Shown here: positions 22,021 through 34,110 of the stretch, piece by piece
Layout of the letters: each line of letters begins with the position of its first letter
Numbering within the stretch: the first letter of the stretch is position 1
Origin: Pleurodeles waltl
Lineage: Eukaryota > Chordata > Amphibia > Caudata > Salamandridae
Assembly (NCBI RefSeq): GCF_031143425.1
Contig: NC_090451.1
Location: 663,738,575 to 663,802,574, forward strand
Direction: 5' to 3'
Length of the DNA stretch: 64,000 nucleotides
Made by a program: the position numbers and the translations under genes
The notes under the pieces: model-generated
The model's input: only the letters and a program-made list of their open reading frames with translations
Databases searched by the model: none
What the model was told of the DNA's origin: nothing

Positions 22021-23779
22021 GTAAGAGTGATCTGTGGTCTTTCAAAATGCAACTGTTTATCTTGGTTGGGGGAATCCGGCATTGTCTCACAAAGGCTGCA
22101 AATTCCAGATGTCAGGCTAATCACTGACTCTGTAAATACTTCTAATTTAGAGTCACTGTATGTAAATATATCTACTCTTCAAGAATAAATTATTTATTTA
22201 CACGTGATAACTGTGAGAAACTATCCCACGCCATTTCAGAATTATTTTACTGTAATTTTGATATATTTTTGTCTATCCTTAACATTTACTGATTATTTTA
22301 CCAATTTACACTTCAATATATGCTTTTGCACAAAGGAAGAAGTGCAAATAAGTCAATACCTCCCAGATATTGGAATTACACCCATTTGCATGGTTAACAG
22401 CTCATGTGCCCTGAAGAAGCAGATACAGAACAAAATGGGTAATTTACCAAATAAGCTTTGTTAGGGGTCATTCTGACAGATGGAGGTTATAGACACTCAT
22501 TAGAGAAAACGTTACCTAATGTGATGCATAACACTTTCAATAGAAGGAAAAATAGATTCGTTTTTAAAGAAGAAAGCTTTCTCAAACTTTCAGTCGTCTG
22601 GATTTGCTAGCTTGACAAACGCTACACTCTCCAAGGCCTTTTTTGTGTAGTATTAACATGGGGGAGATGCTTACAATTTAAACAGAAAAGCAGTTCTGTA
22701 CCACCTCCTGTTAAATATGGTTCCAATTCACCACACAGGAAGTTCCACCGCTGTTAAGTCAGGTTAAGCTTCCTGGTTGATGATTTGTTTTTAAATGTAT
22801 GTACTTCCAGGTTGGCAACAATTTAAACTCAAGCCCAGTAAAAAGATATTTGGACAGAGTTCAGCAAAAAGCATAGGTGAATCACAAACAGGAGCTGATG
22901 GGTCTTGTAATAGTGTTCGGCCACGTCCAACGCCTTTCTAATTTATTCCAGTCTCATCTGGAGCTAAAGCAGGAGTATTGTAAGTGTAGTTTGGGACTCC
23001 ATTTATCCCCTTTTGCTGAGTTGCGTGGAGCAATTTGGAGGTTCTTAGTGTTATGCCAGTTTTCCACTGCACCAGTCGGCAAGGCCAGACAGGGATCTAA
23101 AATAGTAACAGGCAGCAGAAGCTGATCAGGCCTCTGCAAGCGAGGATCAAGTACAAAATGTAGGTACCTCTCACTTATCTAGATGATTTCTGATGTTCAG
23201 AGGTAGCCATGCTGGTCAGGATCCTGCAGTGCTTGTGACCATGTGAGATCCAGTACTTCGCGTGGACTAAAGAAATCGATTGCTACACAACCTTAATCAT
23301 GATCTGACTACGCGGGGGAACTTGATGGTCGTAAGGGTGGCCGTGTGCATATGCAGAGGGAGCTGTGTCTTTGCTCCCCGCATTAATTCTGACCACACCT
23401 TGCGTTTTGGCGAGCTCATAGAAACTGAAGTGCAGACACTGTGAAGACACTAAAAGCGATGTGCGGGTGTGTGCAGTGCTGCAATTTATCACAGTCACCA
23501 CAGAGACATATAGGGCTGTGAGAAATAAGAGGGATTGCATGCGTCTCCTTGAAGAGAGGATCCTCCTTCGCTAAAGGGGCCCTGTCTGTACTGTTCGAAC
23601 ATTCTCTTCTCCCTGATAAGACTCTTGATTCAATTTTCAAGATGTAATTTCATCAAGCCCCTAACTGGTACACAACAGCTGCTAAAACAGTAAGTCCCAA
23701 CACTACCTGCCAAATAACATTCACCTACGACTGTTGGAAGTCAACGTTCTGCCAGATGAAGGTGAGAAGTTATGTTGAT
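22021..23779. other. 5' part of RUSC1 intron 2
   Basis: This is AT-rich non-coding DNA with only short open frames. No exon with acceptor, donor and recognisable protein was found, and no repeat was recognised with confidence. Confidence 0.5.
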
Positions 23780-24260
23780 ATGTTAATAAATTTATAAAGT
23801 GCTCTGATACCTCTAAGGTGTCCTGACTCTCCTGAAAAAAAGACCTGTACATGCAATAAATATAACAGAAATCTTTTGTAGATTTAGCCAGGCCATTAAC
23901 ACCTTATGAAAAAGTGAACGATCTTGAATTTTACGCAAGGTAACTGGAAGAGCATTCCATCTTGCACCTGTGACAAAAAACATCTGCCTCTCAGGCATTT
24001 ACGCTTAAATCTGGGACCACCAGTTAAGAAACATCAATGAACCTTAGGTCTTGACTCGGGAGATGGTGGATGAATTTCTGCTGAGGGTAGCTAGGGCCAG
24101 TTTTATAAAAGCATCTTTGTACACAACAAAGATACTTAAAACAGATCCTCTCTGGAACCAGTAATCAGTGTAAAGACTGCAGAGCAACAGTGCTGAAATA
24201 CTGAAAAGCCCTGAAAAGAACAAGAGGTGTCTTTTTCCAGCTGGAAGATCAAGATTTGTT
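23780..24260 (-). pseudogene. LINE (CR1/L2-like) 3' fragment, reversed
   Basis: On the minus strand, 23,998-23,813 encodes VTGARWNALPVTLRKIQ followed by a leucine/tryptophan-containing tail. This is the WNALP..LR block near the C terminus of CR1/L2-type LINE proteins. After it the strand runs into an A/T-rich GCACTTTATAAATTTATTAAC tail like a LINE 3' end. It is truncated and non-functional. It lies antisense in RUSC1 intron 2. Confidence 0.6.
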
Positions 24261-24509
24261 AACTAGGTCCCGCCTATCCTTGTTTAGTTTGGTCCCCCAG
24301 TACGACCGCTGGTGTGTGTAGTTATAACCTTTGGCAGTGAAACATGGGGATGCATCAACTAATGAGATTGCCCAGGATCAACCACCAATGCCGACAGTCG
24401 TGAATTTCACCAAAGATCTTATCTGGAACTCAGAATGCTGCCCACCCAGGCACCGTGAGCAATGATATTGCCTGATGACACTGGAGAAGAGCTGTCAGGT
24501 AATGCCTTG
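24261..24509. other. Short intronic spacer
   Basis: This is non-coding DNA between the reversed LINE fragment and the LTR-like repeat. Nothing is recognised. Confidence 0.4.
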
Positions 24510-26645
24510 TGTAAAAAAACTGGCTTTTTGAAGTGTTTCCCCCAACTTTTTGTCCCATTTTAGACTACTAGGTGCTGGTTTTCAACTTTGACAGTGCACT
24601 GAGGCCTGCTGTCCGCACCTAAGTGCCAGGGTTCTTTCCCTTTGTAAAAGTATACGTTGAATTGAATACCCCCATTTGGCATGTGCTGACTTCACTTGTA
24701 AGTCCCTAGTATATGGTACCCAGATACCAAGGGCATGCAAGGATGGCTGTCCACACAAGAGCTGCTGCAATGATTGTACCACTCTGTGTGTGACAAAGTG
24801 AAAACACGACTTTCAGCTGCTATTGCAGACTGAAGAGGCTGTGCATGCCCTGCACACCAACTTTGTCAGTACCATTAATGTCAACTTAAATCCCTTGACC
24901 ATATATGTTAGTCTCTGCTAAGGCAGGCCTATGTAGCCCTATGCCAAGGAGCTGTATATTGTTAAGATAGACCTATATTTTGATATGTATATTCAGCAAA
25001 GCCCTAAACTGTCGGTGTTTGCTGAAGATGGTTGAGTAGCCTTACAAGGTATTTGCAGAGTTAACAGTTGGCACTTTACAGTGTCTCACTTCTGACAGAG
25101 GCTACCTAATTCTATCATGTAAGATATCAAATTAAAGCGGACATCAAATGTGACTCAATGGCGCAGTAGACATTTATGCCCACTTTATTGCTGGCCACTT
25201 TTGCGGAAGTAGCCATAGTTTGACCCAGCTAGTCCAGTGCCTTCACAAAGTCACAGGGACTGAGACAGGTTTCCACCCACCTGGGAAAACGTGTAAACAA
25301 CTCCCAGGTTGAGAATAAAGGCTGTTGCTTCACTGGAGGTGCTTTTCCCACCAACAGGATTGGCTGCAAAGGGTGTTAGCCCAAAAGGCAGGCATCAAAG
25401 GGTGATGGTGCCTTTGAAAAGCTGTGACAATATCCCTGAGCAGGAAGCCATTTGTTTTCCCTAGACAGGGTAGAGTGAGGGCGAAAGGAAGGAAAACTGG
25501 TTTTAGAACTAGTTTCCTTGGGCATGCTGCCCATGGTAGCTACACCCCCAGGAGTGGGCTACCAAGGTCCTCACACTTGAGGAAGACCTCAGCCATGTTG
25601 GTTGTGGAGTACAAAGTGACCTCTGAGATACCCAGATGCCACACATCAGTGGAACTGTGTCACCAGGTAGGAGGGGAACCTACTAGCGCATTGGTTAGTG
25701 ACAACGTTGACCCCTCGGGCACTTTACTGAGCTATAATGGGCACCTCTGGCACCCTAGAAGTTAGTACTTGCGGGATTCTGACTAAGGACAAGAAGAAGA
25801 CATCTCTATACCACTTTGAAGTGCATGGAAATAGGAAGGTGCCGGAGTGACTGCACCTGCTGCACACAGCGCTAGTGGCCTTTGGACCTGTTCTTTGCAC
25901 CTGGCCCAGGGAAAAGGTGATTCCAGGCCCAATCCACTGCAGAGGCTCCAAGGATCTGCTGGCTGCTCCCATCGAATCTGCTCCAGGGACACAAAAGCAG
26001 AAAGAGCCCAAAACAACCGAGTGGTAGCCACAGTGGGAGTTTCCCTGCTACCAGTCACCGGGCGTGCCAACAAAGGAATCTTTGTCTGCTGGACCCGGGA
26101 GAGCTGTCAGAGACTGAATTAGTTGGACTACAAGAACACTAGCCCCCACCAAATGTTTGCACCAGAACTGCTGTGTTGCTAGAACTAATGGTCTGCATCA
26201 GCAGCCCTTTGACCCTGCATAGAGGGACTCTAAGATCTGTGGTCGGATTTGCCCCCACCCACCCGTAGACAAAGGACTCTACCGGTCTTAATCCTTGTGG
26301 CCCGTACAGCCTCAGGCGCATCAATTGATCACCTTTAAGCCTGTAAAGGTTGGAACTTGCTTCTAGGGCACTCTGGTGGCTAGATGACTGTCTACAATTT
26401 TCATTCTAGACTCCTAGACCTCTTTTCTGGTGGATTTGGTCACCCAACTAGGGTCGGAGGTGCCAATTTCTATGTAACAAACGTTTTCCAAAGTTTGCAG
26501 TTTTGACTTGCCAATGCTTGTTTGGGCTTGATGATAATATTTTAAATGCTTTAAAAATGCATATCTCCGGAACCCTTCAGTGGATTTTATTCATCAAGGA
26601 CTCTAAAAGATCATAACCATATGCACTATTTTTATAAATTTTTGT
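24510..26645 (+). mobile_element. Second LTR-like dispersed repeat, truncated at its 3' end
   Basis: The sequence starts TGTAAAAAAACTGGCT and follows the same block order as the solo LTR at 7.16-9.74 kb: CACTGAGGCCTGCT, AAGTCCCTAGTATATGGTACC, then a CCTTTGGACC region and, near the end, ATATCTCCGGAACC. I recognise it as a related newt LTR-type family. The expected 3' terminus is absent: the copy ends where the 52-bp satellite begins, so no target duplication can be scored. Open frames at 25,424-26,122 on both strands have no domain. Confidence 0.6.
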
Positions 26646-27540
26646 TGTGTCTCAGCACTCAGTTTTCCTCTGAGCTAACACAGCATGCTCCTGTGGGAGT
26701 ACAGAGATGTTTAATCTGAGTTCATGGTGACACAGCATGCTCCTGCTGGGATACAGAGATTTTTAATCTGGGTTCATGCTAGCACAGAATGCTCCTGTTG
26801 GGGTATAGAGATGTTTAATCTGAGTTCATGGTGACACAGCATGCTCCTGCTGAGGTACAGAGATGTTTAATCTGGGCACATGATGACACGGCCTGCTCAT
26901 GCTGGGGTACAGAGATGTTTAATCTGGATCCAAGATGACACAGCATGCTCCTGGAGTAGTGTGGAGATGTTTAATCTGGGTTCATGCTGACACAGCACAC
27001 TCCTACAGTAGTGCGGAGATGTTTCATCTGGATTCAAGCTGACACAGCACGCTCCTGCAGTAGTGCAGAGATGTTTATTCTGGGTCCATGCTGACACCGC
27101 ATGCTCCTGCAGTAGTGCAGAGATGTTTCAGCTGGATTCAAGCTGACACAGCATGCTCCTGGAGTAGTGTAGTGATGTTTAATCTGGGTTCATGCTGACA
27201 CAGCATGCTCCTGCAGTAGTGCAGAGACGTTTATTCTGGGTCCATGCTGACACAGCATGCTCCTGCAGTAGTGCAGAGACGTTTATTCTGGGTCCATGCT
27301 GACACAGCATGCTCCTGCAGTAGTGCAGAGACGTTTATTCTGGGTCCATGCTGACACAGCACACTCCTGCAGTAGTGCAGAGATGTTTATTCTGGGTCCA
27401 TGCTGACACAGCATGCTCCTGCAGTAATGCAGAGACGTTTATTCTGGGTGCATGCTGACAGTGTGCTCCTGCAGGTGTACGGAGATGTTACAGCTGGGTG
27501 CATGCTAAAACACCATGCTGCTGCAGTAGTACGGAGATCC
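26646..27540. repeat. Tandem array, 52-bp unit
   Basis: CAGCATGCTCCTG recurs at 26,681, 26,733, 26,785, 26,837 and 26,889 and continues at 52-bp intervals to about 27,500, giving 16-17 copies. The unit reads GCTGACACAGCATGCTCCTG, then GCAGTAGTGCAGAGATG, then TTTATTCTGGGTCCAT. Units around 27,200-27,400 are nearly identical, which suggests recent homogenisation. Confidence 0.95.
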
Positions 27541-28209
27541 TTGGAGGTGCACCTTGGCTCATGCTGACACAGTATAATCCTGCTTTGGTTCAGAGATGCT
27601 TAGAGCTGAGCCAGGGGCTGTGCTGACTCAGCATGCTGCTGCTTTAATGCCTAATAACAAAGAGTTCTCTGCATGACCAAGGATGAATCACCATATCCCT
27701 GCTTTAGTGCAAAGCCACTTGAAGCTGCATCTGGGCTCTAGGGCTTTAGGGCAGAATAGCGGTGAGCTTTTCAGATGGAGAGGATCTGGCGGAGTCACCA
27801 GGTTATCTGCATTGGTGCAGTGATGCTTGGAGCTGTGACGAGGTTGGTGCCTCCTAAAAATGCTCCTGCCACAGACAGGCGAGATACGAATGCTCCAGAT
27901 GTCAGAGCTCCTGCTGCCTGACCTTCTCATGCTTTGGTGCAAGGTTGATATTAGTATCCTGTACCTTGTCTGATGCCCCATCAGCATGCTGATGATTTGG
28001 TGTATAGAAGATAAGAGCTGTCCTTGTGCATCGGCTATTGTGGATGCAACACATTGTTCGCTGAAAAAGGGTGCTACAGCTGCTCTGTGCTTGTGTTTTG
28101 TCATCATCCTTCAATTTGGGGTAAAGATCCCATGAGTTGTACCTGTATATGGGCATGCGATCACACATCACGTTCCACCAAGTAGTGGTGTCTCCTCATC
28201 GTGGCTCCT
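27541..28209. repeat. Degenerate transition zone between 52-bp and 65-bp arrays
   Basis: Poorly conserved copies keep pieces of both neighbours (GCTGACTCAGCATGCTGCTG, GCTTTAGTGCA, TTGGAGCTG) at irregular spacing of about 55-70 bp. The minus-strand frame 27,688-28,107 is caused by this repeat and has no domain. Confidence 0.65.
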
Positions 28210-29395
28210 ACTGGGTGAGTATGTTCCTGTATTGATGCAAGGGTGCAGTAATGTTATTTTGGTTAGGGATCAAGTTGATTCACTGCGGGGATGCTTTGAT
28301 GAAAGGGTGCCAGGTGTAGTCGTTCAGTTCGAGAGCAAGCTGAGTCAGCATGCTCCTGATTTGATGCAAGGGTGCCAGTAGTCATCTTTTGGTTAGGGAC
28401 CCAGCTGACTCAGCATGCTCCTGATCTGATGCACGGGTGCCAGTAGTCATCTTTTGGTTAAGGACCAAGCTGAGTCAGCATGCTCCTGATCTGATGCACG
28501 GGTGCCAGTAGTAATCTTTTGGTTATGGACCAAGCTGAATCAGCATGCTCCTGATCTGATGCACGGGTGCCAGTAGTCATCTTTTGGTTATGGACCAAGA
28601 TGAATCAGCATGCTCCTGATCTGATGCACGGGTGCCAGTAGTCATCTTTTGGTTATGGACCAAGCTGAATTAGCATGCACCTGATTGGATGCAAGAGTGC
28701 CAGTAGTCATCTTTTGGTTAGGGACCCAGCTGAATAAGCATGCTCCTGATTTGATGCTCGTGTGCCAATATTTATCTTTTGGTTAGGGACCAAGCTGAAG
28801 TAGCATGCTCCTGATTTGATGCAAGGGTGCAAATAGTCATCTTTTGGTTAGGGACCAAGCTGAATCAGCATGATCCTGATTTGATGAAAGGGTGCCAAGA
28901 GCAGTCTTCTGGTTAGGGATCAAGAGGACTCTGCACACAAGGGTGTCAGTAGTTTTTTGGTTAGGGGTCAAGCTGATTCAGCATGTCTCTATTTTGATGC
29001 AAGTGTGCCAGGAGTATTCTTTTGATTAGGGATCGAGATGATTTAGCATGTCGTTGTTTTGATGCAAGGTCGCAAGGAGTATTCTTTTGATTAGGGATCA
29101 AGCTGATCAGCATGCTCCTGATTTGATGCAAGTGTACCAAGAGTAATTATTTGGTTAGCGCTCAAGCTAAACTCAGCATGCTCCTGATTTGGTGCAAGGT
29201 TGCCGGGTGTACCCATTAGGGTAGGGCTCATGCTGACTCAGTATGTCTCTGTTTTGATGCAAGGGTTCCAGGAATAGTCTTTTGCTTAGGGCTCATGCTG
29301 ATCTGCAAGTTCCTGCTTCAATACAAGCATGCCTTAAGTACCCTTTTGGCTAAGAGTCATGCTGGCTCAGCATGCACCAGGTCACATGGAGTAAC
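28210..29395. repeat. Tandem array, 65-bp unit, related to the 52-bp array
   Basis: CAGCATGCTCCTGAT recurs at 28,346, 28,411, 28,476 and 28,541 and onwards, 65 bp apart, for about 17-18 copies. The remaining unit is TTGATGCAAGGGTGCCAGTA, then CATCTTTTGGTTA, then GGACCAAGCTGA. The half containing AGCATGCTCCTG is shared with the 52-bp array 1 kb upstream. Confidence 0.95.
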
Positions 29396-30990
29396 ATAAG
29401 AAGCTAGCTCATTACCCAGGTTTGTGCCCACTCTGCATTCTGCTGAAATGCTGCAGCTTTGCTAATGGTGGTCCCTTCTCTAGTGATGACCCAGAATGCT
29501 TCAATCTTGCTGCACTAAAGCTGAGGGGTTCCTTGCTGCATGGAGCACAAAATGATAATCTTTGATGCAAATAAAGCCCTGTCCTTCCACCTTGAGGTTG
29601 GGTTGATATATGCTAGAAGCTGCACTTGGGGGGAGAAACTCAAGCTGCCTCTGACTTTTGCTGTTAGGCGCATGGTTGCTGGAAGCTATTTATTTGCTGG
29701 GCACATGCCACTGTGCATCCTCATTCCTTGAAGCTTTGATGAGTACATTACATGCAACTGAATGTGGATTGCATGCTGGGTATGTATGAGCTTCCTGTCT
29801 GAGGTGAGGAATGTATGATGAGTTTTCGCAGTGAGAGGGCTTTCTGCCCGAAAACATTGGATGCCCTGTAGGTGATTGACGGAGACATGATTATTACCTC
29901 CTGGTGGGGGTGTGTAGGTAAGGAAACTACTAAAGGTGAGTTGTGCACCTGCACATCAAGGGTGTACCAGTTTACACATGTATCTACAGACAGAAGATAG
30001 CAATCTATACAATAGATATGGGGATGTTGAGAAAAGGACTCAAAAGTACTAAGATGTCTGTGTATCTTTTGTTGTGGTGGTTGTTAGTCTTGGTAGTTAG
30101 TCATCTTTATGATGAGGTGAGGTGGAGCCAGGGGTGCGTGATGTTGGCGGGTGGATGGCAAGGTTAATGAGACCTTAGTTACTGTAGTACAGTCAAGTGT
30201 GATGAGAGTGTGAGTCACTGCACGGTATAAAAACTTAGCCGAGCTACTAGTTTCTGACTCTATATGATGAGTGCTGCAGTATTCCCTTCTGCTAGCGCCT
30301 TGTGTTTGCACACTTTACAAATGGTGGTGTGGAAGTATCACTTGGTCAGTTATTATTACGAGATAGTTGGGTGTATGGATTTCTTTGTCGCGTGTTGTTT
30401 TCATGGAGCTCGTGTGTGACCTCCTCGGTCTGTGGTTGTGGTTGTAGGGTGAGCAGGTATGGCATGCTACAAGGAAAATAGCACTATTAGTCTGTGTAAC
30501 TGTTGTGTTGTTTTTGACATGACAAGTGCTTTTGGAGTACTATTCCCTTTGCATAAAGGTAGAGCTGGGAGACAAACAAGCCCAGTGTTTGCACAAATTG
30601 GGGAATTCTAGATGGTATGGCTAGGCTGGAAGATGAGCAAGCCTTGGTGAATTTCAAAAGTGGACCCCGATTATCAAGAACATTCAGGGAGTTAGAATGT
30701 TAGAATGTTGTTGCAGTCTTTCTTCATTTTCGTAATGACTAGCTTAGACTATTTCCTTTTTTTGTAAGGGGGTGAACTGTGCAGGATCTTGATAGTGTGT
30801 GTTTTGTCTGTGTTATCTGGAGGGTCTGTATGAATACGCTTCATGGCTGTGTGGTACCACCGATAGCCCTATATGGGTGTCAGTTGTTCTCTTACTGCCT
30901 CCTGTTGCCCCTATATCACGCCAGTATCATTAACGCCAGCATCCCACATACAAGTACCACAGGTTCTCTTAGCCCTGCTATCCATTTGTA
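29396..30990. other. Intron 2, no gene recognised
   Basis: The frames at 29,540-29,731 and 29,943-30,167 are short and unmatched. The DNA is T/G-rich around 30,050-30,470 on the + strand. No splice-supported exon was found. Confidence 0.5.
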
Positions 30991-31435
30991 CCCCACACAA
31001 TGTCACTTCTCGTGTTACTCCTCCAACTGCTACACGAGTGTCACTTGTTCTGGTACTCCTTCTACCCCTACACGAGTGTCACTTGTTCTGGTACTCCTTC
31101 TACCCCTACACGAGTGTCACTTGTTCTGGTACTCCTTCTACCCCTACACAAGTGTCACTGCTTCTGTTCTTTTTTGCTACCCCATACAAGTGTCACTACT
31201 GTTACTCCTTCTACCCCTACACGAGTGTCACTTCTTCTGTTACTCCTTCTACCCCTACACAAGTGACACTTGTTCTGTTACTCCCTTCACTCCGAAATGA
31301 GTGTCACTTCTGTTACTCCTCCTACCTCTACACAAGTGTCACTTGTACTGTTACTTCTCCAACTCCTATGCAAGTGTCACTTCTTCTATTATTCCTGTTG
31401 CCACTATACCAGTGCCACATGCTTGGATACACTTT
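30991..31435. repeat. Tandem array, 38-bp unit
   Basis: TACACGAGTGTCACTTGTTC recurs every 38 bp (for example 31,031 and 31,069), followed by TGGTACTCCTTCTACCCC. About 11 copies, some 2-6 bp shorter. Because 38 is not a multiple of three, each reading frame cycles through the same three peptides. This explains the three overlapping long frames (30,779-31,458), which are not genes. Confidence 0.9.
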
Positions 31436-31554
31436 CTAGCCTCCAATGTCCCCCATAGCTCAGCACATGCAGTATCATTCCTGGGCCATCTGACTCTCCT
31501 ACCTGTTTTGTTACTCGTGCTTGGAAAACTGCCCCTCTATCCCGCCAAATACAT

Positions 31555-31790
31555 TGTTGCTCAGCAGTCTGTCGCCCTCTCTTCCACCACATACACTGCG
31601 GATGCAGTCTGCAGACCTCTCTTCCACCACATACATTGCTACTCTGCAGGCTGTAACCCTCTCTTCCACCACATACATTGCTGCTCTGCAGACTCCTGCC
31701 CTCTCTTCCACCACATACATTGCTACTCTGGGGTCTGCTGCCCCCTCCACTTCTCCCACATACACTGCTACTGCAGACTTCTGCCCCTAG
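31555..31790. repeat. Short tandem array, 42-bp unit
   Basis: CCTCTCTTCCACCACATACA recurs at about 31,575, 31,615, 31,657, 31,699 and 31,741 (period 40-42 bp). As 42 is divisible by three, a 14-residue peptide repeat is open on both strands; this is an artefact of the array. Confidence 0.9.
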
Positions 31791-32039
31791 ATCTACCGTC
31801 CACATTTGACCTGTCTACAGATCTGTTCCTGCTCAGTAAGTCACTGTTACCTGTAGCGCATTAAAGACGATTCTTGGTTAAATGAAACCCTAAAGCCCAC
31901 CCCAGGGATAAACTAACACCGTTGGCCAATCAGATCACTGGCTGCTGACACTCCTCTGCCAGGAAGGCGGATCGATTAGTTATGGATCTAACTTCCTGAG
32001 GGAGCAGACAGCGCCGTTCCAGCCTGCTGAGAGGAAGGA
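31791..32039. other. Intronic spacer with a CCAAT-type motif
   Basis: This is non-coding DNA. GGCCAATCAGA at about 31,924 is a good CCAAT box in isolation, but there is no CpG island, exon or splice donor near it, so I do not call a promoter. Confidence 0.4.
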
Positions 32040-32450
32040 TTCAATATTGGGGGAGGGGGGAGTAGTGCCTGGGGGGGGAAATCAGAGATGGAGGGATCAA
32101 AGTAGCAGAGGGGAGAGCAAAGGAAGAAGGGAGACAAAACTGGAGTGAGGAAGTGCAGGAGAAGTGAACCAGATAAGAGACAAGTAAATGAAAGGTGAAG
32201 CTGGGCTGGAAGAATGTGGGATAACTGGACAGCAGGGCACATAGGGGGATTAGGATAAAGCAGAAAAGAGGGGTGCTGGATCAATGATAACAGAGCAAGG
32301 AGTGAAAGGACAAGAGGGGCTTGGATGAATGGGGAATAACAGGGGAGGAGGGTGCACAGGAGAGATAAAGGAGAAGAGAGGGAGTGCAGGATCAATGAAG
32401 CAGACAGACAAGTGGTGAAAGAGGAGGGGCTGGAGGGAACAATGTTATAG
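32040..32450. repeat. Purine-rich degenerate tandem repeat, about 115-119 bp
   Basis: The + strand is almost all A/G. A TGCAGGATCAATGA / TGCTGGATCAATGA / TGCAGGAGAAGTGA word recurs at about 32,155, 32,274 and 32,389, each followed by CAGA..AGACAAG and a GGGGCTGG word. The 167-codon minus-strand frame 31,988-32,491 is a low-complexity artefact. Confidence 0.65.
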
Positions 32451-34110
32451 TTAGGCTCACATTTTAAATGTGTCAAACCATAGCAATTCACCAGTTATAG
32501 TTAGAGTTATATCAAGTAACTATAACTGGTGCCCCAAGGTAACTAGAACTCACCCCCCTGCCATGCACAGTTATCTGATCAATAATTATACTGCAGATGT
32601 TACAGTGACATTATCAACGATGTTATCAAAGATGTCAAGAGTGCTCTAATTTGTGGGGTAATTAGAAGTGCATGGCGGGGTGCGAGTTATAGTATCCTCA
32701 GGGCATGAATTATGACCTCCCCTCCCCAAGCCGATCTCACTCTGGGGACCCCATCCCCAGGAGCCCGGCCTAAACTTTTAATAGTTTTTGGGGGCGGGGG
32801 GCACCCCTCCCTAGGCTGATCTAGGCCCTGGGAACCCCATCCCCAAGGACACCCAGTTTCAATGTTGGGGGCCTTGGGGGAGCCTGAAGGTCCCCATGGT
32901 TCCAGCTGGCTCTCCACTTCCTGCAGGTGCCAGCATTGCTCACTGTGAGACCAATGTTTCCTGCTTGCATCTTAGTGGGCATGCAAACCGAGGAAACCAT
33001 CGCTCTGATGAAGGGAGAGCTATTTTGCTCTCCCGCATAAATTATTGCCCTTGCCCTGGTGAGATGGTGGTCCCCGGGGCTGTGTGTGTGGGGGGGGCAC
33101 CCCGCATTAAATTTTATAATAGCCCCCGAGAGGTGGTGGTCCCTGGGGCTGTAGTGGGGGGGTTTGGAGGGGGAGGCCACACAACCCCCGCATTGAATTA
33201 CATTATAACCCTGCAGAGGTGGTGGTCCCTGGGGAGCAGGGGGCGCACGTTCCCGCATTGAATTATAATATAGTCCCCGGGGCTGCGGCTGCATAGATTT
33301 ACATTAAAGCCCTGGGGAGGTGGTGGTCTCCTGGGCTGCGGGAGGGGGGGGGGCGGGCTGCCTCCCCCCTTACAAATCATGAAATCCCCGAGGACGTGGG
33401 GGTGCCTGAAGATGTAGGGGAGCCAGTTGCCCCTACCCAGGATTAAAAATAACAATGCCCCCTGGGTCTTGGCCTGCCCCGGGGCTTCAGTATTATGAAG
33501 CACGGGAACCATGCGCCTTATTTTTATTTTATTTTTTTGCTGCGGATTTATGACCCAGTCACTCAGGCACCCAGGAAACTATAACTCACGCCTCTGCCAT
33601 ACACAGTTTTCTCACAAATAACTTTACTGCAAATATTGCAGTGATATTATTAATAATTTCATGGAAGTTGTTTTGATTGATGTAATATGTGTGTAATTAG
33701 CAGTGTATTGCAAGGGAGCAAATTATGGCTACCTTGACTCAGGAGTTATAGTTACTGGAGGTAACTCTATAGCACCTGAATTTCTATGGTTTTGTGTGTG
33801 TAAATTCTGAGCCTAACTATAACGTCCCTCTAACCTTCGGTGTTTTAGGGAATTTCGAAAGTTTTTTAATTCTTTTTCCTAACTATAACGTCCCTGTATC
33901 CTTTATTTTTTTTATTTTTTTTTTACACAGAAACACACTGATACCCTTTGTTTACATAAAACTATGATGTTAGCACTGGTAAGCCTGAAGGAAGACATTA
34001 ATGTGATATCTCTCTACTGGCCTCATATGCAAGACATCCAACTTTTTTTCCATAATCCAATCGGATAGTTTTTTTTAATTTGGTAAACGAGCATATACAT
34101 CATATTTAAC
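32451..34110. repeat. Dispersed repeat family with G-rich internal repeats
   Basis: Boundaries are marked by TATAACT phrases. A CTGCCATGCACAGTTATCTG block at about 32,560 has a diverged partner at about 33,594 (CTGCCATACACAGTTTTCTC), each followed by an ACTGCAGATGTTACAGTGACAT-like block. Between them lie at least four copies of GGTGGTGGTCCC(C/T)GGGGCTG alternating with CCCGCATTGAATTA, spaced about 60-90 bp. I recognise the family from newt DNA but cannot class it. Confidence 0.6.

Noticed and set aside
30779..31864. Several overlapping 90-190-codon frames
   Set aside because: All follow from the 38-bp and 42-bp tandem arrays.
31920..32010. CCAAT-containing segment considered as another promoter
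   Set aside because: It has no CpG enrichment, no exon and no donor nearby; a single motif is not enough.
31988..32491. 167-codon minus-strand Leu/Ser/Pro-rich frame
   Set aside because: It is the complement of a purine-rich tract that lacks stops by composition.
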